Shown here: positions 1 to 6,066 of the stretch, piece by piece
Position numbering within the stretch: position 1 is the stretch's first letter
Layout of the letters: each line of letters begins with the position of its first letter
From: Pseudomonadota bacterium
Lineage (GTDB): Bacteria > Pseudomonadota > Gammaproteobacteria > Burkholderiales > Thiobacillaceae
NCBI GenBank assembly: GCA_021802595.1
Contig: JAJZRT010000026.1
Location: 1 to 14,014, forward strand
Reading direction: 5' to 3'
DNA length: 14,014 nt
Notes under the pieces: model-generated
The model's database searches: none
Seen by the model: the letters and a program-made list of their open reading frames with translations, nothing else
Told to the model about the DNA's origin: nothing
Program-made: the position numbers and the translations under genes

Positions 1-988
1 TCTTGTTCCAGGCGAGGTCTTCGTCGTGGACGTGGTGGGCCTCGTCGTTGAGCACCATCAGATTGGGCAGGCGCTTGACCCGCTCCAGCATGGGCGTGGC
101 CGTGGTGAGGTTGCCCTTGGGCGCGTTGCCCAGCAGGGCCGCGACCGGGTTGATGGGCGCCTGAGGGGCGCCGTCCTCGTAGATCTGCTGGATGTTGGTG
201 AGGAACAGGTTGCCGGCGGATGCCGGCTCGCGGGCGTCTCCCCGCAGGGTCACCTGGAGCGCGAACTGGTTCCTCCATTCCGGCGGCACGATGGGCAGTT
301 GATGGAAAACCCGGGCCGACTCGAAGTCCTCGCGCAGGCGCTCGTAGACGATCACGTTCGGCGCCACCACCAGGAAGTTGTCCGCCGCCAAGCTGCCCGC
401 CTCCAGCCGGCGATGCAGCAGGCTCCACGCGATGACCAGCCCCATGACCACGGTCTTGCCGCTGCCCGTGGCCATCTTCACCGCATAGCGGGTCAGTCCC
501 GCCGGGGGAAGTTCCTGCTCGGCCTGCTTGCCGATCTCCGGGATGTAGCGCCGGAAGCTGCGCGTGCCTTTGGTGGAAGTGAGAATCTCCAGTTCCAGCA
601 GGTCGGGGCTCTCGAAGTAGGCCTGGACCAGTTCGGCCACGTCGCGCCGTTGCTCGACCTCATAGAGATAGACGAGCGTCTCCACCGCCTCCCGCTGGCA
701 GAAGTAGAAGCGGAACGGAAGGCCTTCGGGCAGCAGGTGGTCTTCCTCGAACCAGTACTGAAACAGCCGCCGCGTGGTGTCGGAGGCGCCCGGGTAATCG
801 CCTTCGCGCCAGGCATCCACTTGCTCGCGGATGCGCGTCACCAGCAGGGTTCGGCTCTCGCGCCGACCGTCGGCCTCCTCCCAGGCATCCGCGCCGGCCT
901 TGACCAAATGGCTGCGTGGCGGGGCGTAGGGATTGCGCTCCCGAATCTCCGGCAGTTCGATCTCTAGGACGTTGACGTGCTCGCTCAT
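1..988 (-). CDS. Type III restriction Res-like DEAD/DEAH helicase, N-terminal part (cut by window edge)
   Basis: The 329 visible codons encode the N-terminal third of a superfamily 2 DNA translocase of the type III restriction (Res, COG3587-like) group. Such subunits use ATP to move on or switch along DNA and cut it with a C-terminal nuclease, which here lies outside the window. A Q-like segment (FCQREA, about residues 96-101) precedes a Walker A motif (ATGSGKT, 173-179) and a DEAH box (NDEAHH, 314-319). The ATG at 988 has no clear Shine-Dalgarno sequence. It lies 80 bases after the stop of the AlbA_2 ATPase gene and downstream of mod, the usual mod-then-res order. The opening region (NPYAPPRSHLVK, then a TRRLFQYWFEE segment) reminds me of the BPTD_3080-type restriction endonuclease helicases, but this is from memory. 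Helicase identity is certain; restriction role is inferred from the motifs and the mod neighbour. Confidence 0.85.
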   Translation of the reverse strand, partial: MSEHVNVLEIELPEIRERNPYAPPRSHLVKAGADAWEEADGRRESRTLLVTRIREQVDAWREGDYPGASDTTRRLFQYWFEEDHLLPEGLPFRFYFCQREAVETLVYLYEVEQRRDVAELVQAYFESPDLLELEILTSTKGTRSFRRYIPEIGKQAEQELPPAGLTRYAVKMATGSGKTVVMGLVIAWSLLHRRLEAGSLAADNFLVVAPNVIVYERLREDFESARVFHQLPIVPPEWRNQFALQVTLRGDAREPASAGNLFLTNIQQIYEDGAPQAPINPVAALLGNAPKGNLTTATPMLERVKRLPNLMVLNDEAHHVHDEDLAWNK

Positions 989-1068
989 GAATGATCCGAT
1001 CCGTAGCAATAAGGGCACTCTCGGATAATGAACGTTGACATAACCATTTGATTAAAAACAGTCATTGT

Positions 1069-2556
1069 CTATCTCTCTCGCTCATTATCTGCGTCACCGG
1101 ATAATGAAAACAGGGTGACGTCCTCGCCGCCATCCGGTTTCCGGTACAGGGTTTTCTGCTTGCCCTGGCTCGTGTCCATGACCAGCAACCCCTGCTCCAC
1201 CCAGCGTTTCAACATCTTCGATGCCCTCAGGGTGTCCACCTCGGCGATCCGGCACAGGGCGCGGTTGTTGATGTAGCCGTGGCGGTCGATCCAGTTGCTG
1301 ACCTGCTCCCACACCGCAGGCCGCTCCTCGTTGAGCAGCATGACCAGCACGGCATCCCTATCCAGCGCAGGGCGCGTCAAATAGAGCGGTGGATAGAGGC
1401 CGACGGCGCGCATGGTGGCGAACATCATGCGCACCCCTTCTCCGGCATCGATGTTGGGGGGCTCGGGAAACTCCCGCAGGTTGGCGGCAATCAGCGGGTT
1501 GCGGCTGAACGAGCCGGCGCGCTCGATGGTCGCCGTGGTGATATTGCCCGGCAACAGGCCGGGACTCTCTACTTCGATACGGTTGTCGAAGATGCGTACC
1601 TGGATGTCCTTGGTGATGCTGTAGTCCCGGTGAATCACCGCGTTCGTGATGGCTTCGCGTATGACGCGCGCGGGATAGCGATGCACCGTGTCGAAGCCCG
1701 AGGCCGCAAGCGTCAGTCCCTGGGCAATCTCCCCTGCCACGTATGCGTAGGCATCAGCTACTTGCCGGATCAGCGGCCCCGTGATCGTCTTCGGCGTCTT
1801 CCTGAGATTGGGCAGCGGGCCATGCTCGATGCGCTTGCCAGTGTAATGAAACACCCGGATGGCGGCCTTCGCGGCCAGCACGCCGGACGGGTCGTCGGCA
1901 AATAGCAGGACGGCCGCGCGGGTCGGCAGCAACTGGCCGTCCCGGCGCTTGGCCAGGCCAAGGCGGAACAGGCGGTCGGCGATATCGCCGCTGCGCAAGG
2001 CACGGCTGGCGCAATACAGTCGCCATGCCTCCGTATCCAGCAGTTCCAGCGGCACGTCCACCAGCGCGGATTCGGCGCTGACCAGTCCGCGCGCGAACGA
2101 CAGGGTCGCGATCTCGGCGGCAGACATCTGCCGGTTGCTCTTGCCCATCCGCCGCCAGGTGCCGCCTTCGACAACCGAATGCACCATCGGGCTCTTCGGC
2201 ACCCGCACCAGGACCAGTCGCCCTGCCTGGCCGTCTCGCAACGGGCAGGCGATCGACAGGAAGCTGACGTCCTCAACCGGGGGCGTCAATTGTGATGACA
2301 GCTTGCGCGTGAGCTCATCCAGCGCCACCGGGTTTTCCTCGATGCCGAACAGCCGCGCGGTCCCCACCGCCTTGTCCGCATCCTCGACACCCAATGCCAG
2401 TACACCTCCCTCGGTGTTGGCGAATGCACACACCGTTTCCAGTGCCTTGTGCACCATCTTTCCGGATACGCGCTTGGTCTCGAAGCGCGGCCCTTCCTCG
2501 GTCGAGAGGACCGCGGCGACAAGATCCGCGTCGTTCAGCGCGCCAGCGTCGCTCAC
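1069..2556 (-). CDS. Schlafen AlbA_2 / GHKL-type ATP-binding protein (COG2865-like)
   Basis: This 495-residue protein has an N-terminal AlbA_2 (Schlafen-like) putative nucleic-acid-binding domain: FETKR at 25-29, then the signature CAFANTEGG at 43-51 and ALGVED. A C-terminal divergent GHKL-type ATPase module follows, with an N-box (REAITNAVIHRDY, 300-312), SPGLLPG near 331-337 and GEGVRMMF near 372-379. The last 80 or so residues look like a winged helix (RALCRIAEV, then ASKMLKRWVEQGLLV). The GTG at 2556 is chosen because a strong SD (GGGAGG) sits 4 bases upstream and the codon overlaps the TGA of mod by 4 bases (GTGA). A longer open frame to 2772 exists, but its first 72 residues are low-complexity antisense-like translation of mod. 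The coupling to mod and the downstream res suggests a role in the restriction system. COG2865 proteins are often labelled transcriptional regulators or RecG-like; the biochemical activity is unknown. Confidence 0.88.
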   Translation of the reverse strand: MSDAGALNDADLVAAVLSTEEGPRFETKRVSGKMVHKALETVCAFANTEGGVLALGVEDADKAVGTARLFGIEENPVALDELTRKLSSQLTPPVEDVSFLSIACPLRDGQAGRLVLVRVPKSPMVHSVVEGGTWRRMGKSNRQMSAAEIATLSFARGLVSAESALVDVPLELLDTEAWRLYCASRALRSGDIADRLFRLGLAKRRDGQLLPTRAAVLLFADDPSGVLAAKAAIRVFHYTGKRIEHGPLPNLRKTPKTITGPLIRQVADAYAYVAGEIAQGLTLAASGFDTVHRYPARVIREAITNAVIHRDYSITKDIQVRIFDNRIEVESPGLLPGNITTATIERAGSFSRNPLIAANLREFPEPPNIDAGEGVRMMFATMRAVGLYPPLYLTRPALDRDAVLVMLLNEERPAVWEQVSNWIDRHGYINNRALCRIAEVDTLRASKMLKRWVEQGLLVMDTSQGKQKTLYRKPDGGEDVTLFSLSGDADNERER

Positions 2557-4568
2557 CTGACCTCCCACGTCAGCAACTGGCTGGTGTCGTTGCCGAAGAT
2601 GTCCACCACCTTGACCAGCACCTGGTAGCGGCCCGGCTCGGCGTATTCGTGGGCGTCGCTCTCCAGCACCAGCTTGCGGTTGGCGCGGGTGCGGTAGGCC
2701 TGCCACTGGTTCATGAAGGTGTCGTGGCGGAAGTCCCAGTCCACCGCCCAGTAGTCGATGTAATCCGACCACTTGGCAATCTTGGCGCGCACATCAATGG
2801 GGATCAGCTCGGTGTCGGGGATGACGAAGTTGGCGAGCTTCACCCTGATTTTTCTCCCTCGCCCCTTGGGAGAGGGCCGGGGTGAGGACAGGTCGTCCGG
2901 CACGATCTCGGCCTCCAGGTGCGCGAGGTCGAAGAAGCGCACGTCGCCGCGTTCCACCGCCTGCCGTTCCATCACCTCGCGCGGGATGTTGAGCAGCCGG
3001 AGCTTCACCTGATGGCTGCGCCGCACCTGCTGGGCGAGCGGGTCGTGCAGGCCCATCTCCCACTCCCAGCCCAGCACGTGCAGCTCCTTCTGGCCCAGGG
3101 CGGCCACTTCCGCCACGGCCTCGTTCACCTCGCGGATGGTCACAGGCGCATCCACCGCTCCCACGTGCACCAGGGCCGAGCCCTTCTTGCCATGCACGTG
3201 GGTGCCGGCGATCGGCTGGGCGTGGTACAGATCGAGGATGAAACGCGCATAGGCCGCCACCGCCGCAACGTCCTGCTCCGCCGGCCGCTCGTCGCCGAAG
3301 CTCACCCCCTGCCAGTACTTGCGCTCGTACTGGCCCAGGTTGAGGACTTCGAAGGGCTTGCAGTCCGGGGTTTCCAGCAGGCGCTTGCGGGTGGTGTGGA
3401 TGGCGAAGCGGCCGAGGTCGCAGCCAATCCAGCGGCGATGAAGTTTTTCGGCAACGGCGCAGGTGGTGCCAGAGCCGAGAAAGAAATCCAGCACCAGGTC
3501 GCCTTCGTCACTGCTGGCTCGGATGATGCGTTCCAGCAGGGCCTCCGGCTTCTGGGTGTCATAGCCGGTGCGTTCAATTGCATGAGGGGAAATGGCGCTG
3601 ATGTCGGTCCAAATACTTTGCAAAACCGTTCCGGGCATTTCGTCGAGATACCGCTTGTAACCCGGTATGCCCCCCTCTTTCTTTGGCCAATAGATACGAC
3701 CTTGCTCATCTAATTCATCAAGCTTTTCGATGGTGTATTTCCAGTGGTTCCCCTTTGCAGCAGGGTCGATCCCTCGCCACGGCATACCGGACGAGCCTTT
3801 GCGCGTACCAGCCGCCGTCAGGTCGCTGACCCTATACGGCCGCCCGTCCTGATCCTGATAACGGTAGAAGTTCTCGACGTACTCGGGGTCGTAGTCGGTG
3901 TGCTGCTTGGTCCACTTCCACGTGTCGGTCGCGGTGTAGAGGAAGATCACGTCGTGGATGTGGTTGTAGGTCTTGGAATCGCTGCGTGCGCTGGTGCGTT
4001 GCCAGACGATCTCGTTGCGGTAGTTTTCCCGCCCCATGATCTCGTCGAGAATTGCTTTGGCATAGTGGCTGACGTTGTGGTCGAGATGCACGTACAGGCT
4101 GCCTGTGGGAGCAAGCAATTCGCGCGCAAGTTGCAGCCGGGCGTAGAGCATGTCCAGGTAACTCGTCAGGCCGCCACCCCAAGTGTCCCGATACGCCTTT
4201 TCTTCAATGAGGCTGGCGGTCTTCTCGATCGTCTCGCCACCCACCTGCGCCTTGAACGAGAAATCCGCCCCGGCGTGGAAGGGCGGGTCGATGTAGATCA
4301 AGTCCACCTTGCCGGCGAACTCTGCCATCAGGCTGGCCAGCACCAACTGGTTATCGCCCCAGATGAGCTTGTTGCGCCATTCGTCCTGCCCGCTTGGCTT
4401 GGCGGCGAACAGGTCGGTGGTGTGGCCGACGGCGCGGCTGGCGCGGCCTTCCTTGATGGTCTCCACCACCTGGAAGGGCAGCGCCACGCCGCGATTGACG
4501 ACGCGGTTGCCGTGCTCGTCGTACTTGCCGGGCCAGACCAGTTCGGGCTGGGTGATGTCCAATTTCAT
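2553..4568 (-). CDS. Site-specific adenine DNA methyltransferase, type III Mod-like
   Basis: This 671-residue protein is an N6-adenine or N4-cytosine methyltransferase using S-adenosylmethionine. The motif order is that of the beta class: catalytic motif IV DPPF at 94-97 comes first, a variable middle (about 190-335) is the likely target-recognition region, and then TQKPEALLERII (motif X, 338-349) is followed by the AdoMet-binding motif I (LDFFLGSGTT, 360-369). Beta-class order with a res-type gene downstream fits a type III Mod. A C-terminal extension of some 250 residues follows the catalytic part. The ATG at 4568 has an AGGGG SD 5 bases away and overlaps the stop of the antitoxin-peptidase gene by 4 bases (ATGA). 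The 3' end overlaps the AlbA_2 ATPase gene. Residues about 561-573 are encoded by an interspersed GC-rich repeat kept in frame, an unusual internal insertion. Adenine specificity is assumed from DPPF and the family, not shown. Confidence 0.92.
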   Translation of the reverse strand: MKLDITQPELVWPGKYDEHGNRVVNRGVALPFQVVETIKEGRASRAVGHTTDLFAAKPSGQDEWRNKLIWGDNQLVLASLMAEFAGKVDLIYIDPPFHAGADFSFKAQVGGETIEKTASLIEEKAYRDTWGGGLTSYLDMLYARLQLARELLAPTGSLYVHLDHNVSHYAKAILDEIMGRENYRNEIVWQRTSARSDSKTYNHIHDVIFLYTATDTWKWTKQHTDYDPEYVENFYRYQDQDGRPYRVSDLTAAGTRKGSSGMPWRGIDPAAKGNHWKYTIEKLDELDEQGRIYWPKKEGGIPGYKRYLDEMPGTVLQSIWTDISAISPHAIERTGYDTQKPEALLERIIRASSDEGDLVLDFFLGSGTTCAVAEKLHRRWIGCDLGRFAIHTTRKRLLETPDCKPFEVLNLGQYERKYWQGVSFGDERPAEQDVAAVAAYARFILDLYHAQPIAGTHVHGKKGSALVHVGAVDAPVTIREVNEAVAEVAALGQKELHVLGWEWEMGLHDPLAQQVRRSHQVKLRLLNIPREVMERQAVERGDVRFFDLAHLEAEIVPDDLSSPRPSPKGRGRKIRVKLANFVIPDTELIPIDVRAKIAKWSDYIDYWAVDWDFRHDTFMNQWQAYRTRANRKLVLESDAHEYAEPGRYQVLVKVVDIFGNDTSQLLTWEVR
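2850..2888 (-). repeat. Interspersed GC-rich palindromic repeat inserted in frame inside mod
   Basis: On the plus strand the stretch carries CTCCCTCGCCCC, TTGGGAGAGGG and CCGGGGTGAGG in succession: CTCCC and GGGAG arms around a short loop, with GC-rich flanks. This matches the interspersed repeat seen between genes in many proteobacteria, whose translations are recognisable as SPRPSPKGRGR in one frame and LTPALSQGARE in another. Here it encodes residues 561-573 of the methyltransferase without breaking the frame. Confidence 0.75.
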
Positions 4569-5668
4569 GCAGACCCCTTTTCGTCACAGGGTTCCGCCCA
4601 GCAAAAGCGGCGCTTGAGCCCATTGCCGATCTTGTGGTCGTACACCCCCTCCTTTTGCAGGCGGCCGACGACGATGCCAGGGGCGATACCAATCTCGCCG
4701 GCGAAGGACTCCACCCGGGCCAGCGTGGGGCGGCCCGCCGCCAACCATGCCTTGAGCTTCGCAGGCGGGATGAGTGCGTCGGCAGCGTAGCGGTTCGCCT
4801 CGGCTTCTTTTTCGCCGTCCAGGCCGTTGCCCTCGATGAATATCTCCTTCTTGCCATGCAGCAGCACGTGTCCGGCCTCGTGGAAGAAGGTGAACCAGAG
4901 CTGGTCGTCAGATTTGTAGCGCAGGGAGAGCTGAATCAGCGCCTTGTCGGGAGACAGCCAGCGGGTGGCGCCGGAGACACCGGTCTTGGGCAGTTCCGGC
5001 ACGAAGGCCAGGGCAACGCCCGCGGCGGCGCACAGGTCGATGAGCTTCTGCTGAAACACCTCCGGCGGCTGGCGGGTGAGACTGCGGACTTCCAGCAGCG
5101 CCGCCTGGAAGCGGCCCTTGTCGAAAGGCGCGCAGCGCATCCCCTGGGCCAGCCGCTCCCCCTGGCGCAGCCAGGCGGACACGGCCTCGGGATGTGCCTC
5201 GAAGCGGGCTGACTGCCGGTAGGCCACCTGATGCCCTTTCCACATGAGCTGCCATTGCTCGACAGCGTTGACGCCGAAGAAGCGCAGCACCGCATCGAGT
5301 TGCTCCACCGGATCCTTCAGGCGGGGCAGCCAACCTTGCTGGGTCATCGCCGTTACCGGCACGCGCTTGAGCCAGTCGAGCCCCGTCTGCAAACGGTCGC
5401 GTTCGACATCGCGGGCTCGGACTTCCTGGTAGAGGCTTTCGAGGTTCTGCCAAAAGTGGGCCGGTCTGCCAAGCACGCGCTCCAACTTGAGCGCCGTCTC
5501 GGCGGTGACCGGGGCCTTGGCGTTGACAATCTCGTTGATGGTCTTCGGGGTAAGACCGGTGCGCAGGGCCAGGTCGCGCTGGCTCATGCCGACGGTCTCG
5601 AGGTACTCGGACAGGATTTCTCCGGGCGAGACCGTGTAATCGGGTTGAAAGCCGGTGTCGTTAATCAT
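4565..5668 (-). CDS. higA: HigA-type XRE antitoxin fused to ImmA/IrrE HExxH metallopeptidase
   Basis: This 367-residue protein has two parts. Residues about 14-80 form a HigA-type XRE helix-turn-helix (VSPGEILSEYLE, SQRDLALRTGLTPKTINEIV, then LERVLGRPAHFWQNLE), the DNA-binding and toxin-neutralising part of higBA modules. The C-terminal part is an ImmA/IrrE-family peptidase with the zinc motif HEAGH at 263-267 and a downstream acidic segment (EKEAEANRYA, 287-296) that probably gives the third metal ligand. Ordinary HigA proteins are about 100 residues, so this is the long fused form. The ATG at 5668 has a GGAGGA SD 6 bases upstream and overlaps the toxin stop by 8 bases; the 3' end overlaps mod by 4 bases. 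ImmA-type peptidases in mobile elements cleave their paired repressors. Self-cleavage or toxin release on a signal is plausible here but is inference. Confidence 0.9.
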   Translation of the reverse strand: MINDTGFQPDYTVSPGEILSEYLETVGMSQRDLALRTGLTPKTINEIVNAKAPVTAETALKLERVLGRPAHFWQNLESLYQEVRARDVERDRLQTGLDWLKRVPVTAMTQQGWLPRLKDPVEQLDAVLRFFGVNAVEQWQLMWKGHQVAYRQSARFEAHPEAVSAWLRQGERLAQGMRCAPFDKGRFQAALLEVRSLTRQPPEVFQQKLIDLCAAAGVALAFVPELPKTGVSGATRWLSPDKALIQLSLRYKSDDQLWFTFFHEAGHVLLHGKKEIFIEGNGLDGEKEAEANRYAADALIPPAKLKAWLAAGRPTLARVESFAGEIGIAPGIVVGRLQKEGVYDHKIGNGLKRRFCWAEPCDEKGSA

Positions 5669-6005
5669 GGGTGTCCTCCACGCCGAGAATCTTGATCGCA
5701 GTTACTTGGTGCCAGTCCAGCCCACCTTCCAGCCGCTCGGGATGCGGATCGTGGTCGGGCGTGAAGATCAGGCGGTAAGGGTGATCCAGGTCCATGCTCA
5801 GTTGCCCGGCCCGATCCCCCTTCAGTTCATGACAACGCTCCGAGCCACTATAGGGGGGCCAGAAGTCGCCCAAGCAGTTGGCGGCGCGGATGGCCTGAAT
5901 GCGCCGCATGATCAGGCGGGCACGCCGCTCCCCGTGAATCGCCTGGAGGCTTCGTCCCTCGCGGAAAGCTTTCTCCAGCTTTTTGGTATCAAAAGATATT
6001 TCCAC
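5661..6005 (-). CDS. higB: HigB/RelE-type toxin of a type II toxin-antitoxin module
   Basis: This 114-residue basic protein ends with the pattern typical of HigB-like RelE-fold toxins: ERCHELKGDRAGQLSMDL, then YRLIF at about residues 56-81 and a final strand. These toxins cut mRNA in the ribosome; the cognate antitoxin follows directly, overlapping by 8 bases (ATGATTAA), in the reversed toxin-first order usual for higBA. The start is a GTG at 6005: an in-frame TAA lies at 6018-6020 and no better start exists downstream for 30 residues. No SD is visible ahead of it, and the predicted -10 box (6015-6020) is so close that the message may be almost leaderless. The length, slightly above the roughly 90-110 residues of the family, looks intact. 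Toxicity is not provable from sequence. Confidence 0.87.
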   Translation of the reverse strand: MEISFDTKKLEKAFREGRSLQAIHGERRARLIMRRIQAIRAANCLGDFWPPYSGSERCHELKGDRAGQLSMDLDHPYRLIFTPDHDPHPERLEGGLDWHQVTAIKILGVEDTHD

Positions 6006-6014
6006 TGGAGATTT

Positions 6015-6043
6015 ATATTAACGTAATGGGTTAATTATTTCAA
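6015..6043 (-). promoter_or_regulatory. Predicted sigma70-like promoter of the higBA-mod operon
   Basis: Reading the minus strand, TTGAAA (6043-6038) is followed after exactly 17 bases by TAATAT (6020-6015), close to the TTGACA/TATAAT consensus, in an AT-rich patch inside otherwise GC-rich sequence. It lies between the stop of the helicase gene and the GTG of higB and faces higB. Transcription would start about 6005-6009. It is the only convincing promoter in the minus-strand block, and probably drives higB, higA-immA, mod and the downstream ATPase. Confidence 0.7.
6017..6035. promoter_or_regulatory. Palindromic operator candidate for the HigA-type antitoxin
   Basis: A perfect inverted repeat, ATTAAC and GTTAAT separated by 7 bases, fills most of the promoter spacer and touches the -10 box. 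Toxin-antitoxin operons are normally autorepressed by the antitoxin at such palindromes, and TTAAC/GTTAA-type half-sites are known for HigA relatives. Binding here is inferred only from position and symmetry. Confidence 0.55.
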
Positions 6044-6066
6044 GAATTGTTTCCGAATGGCGTCGA

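Noticed and set aside
1035..1063. Plus-strand promoter starting with TTGACA
   Set aside because: No acceptable -10 box at 16-18 bases, and no plus-strand gene follows.
2557..2772. N-terminal extension of the AlbA_2 ATPase frame up to an ATG at 2772
   Set aside because: The extra 72 residues overlap mod in another frame and look like a shadow translation; the GTG at 2556 has a strong SD.
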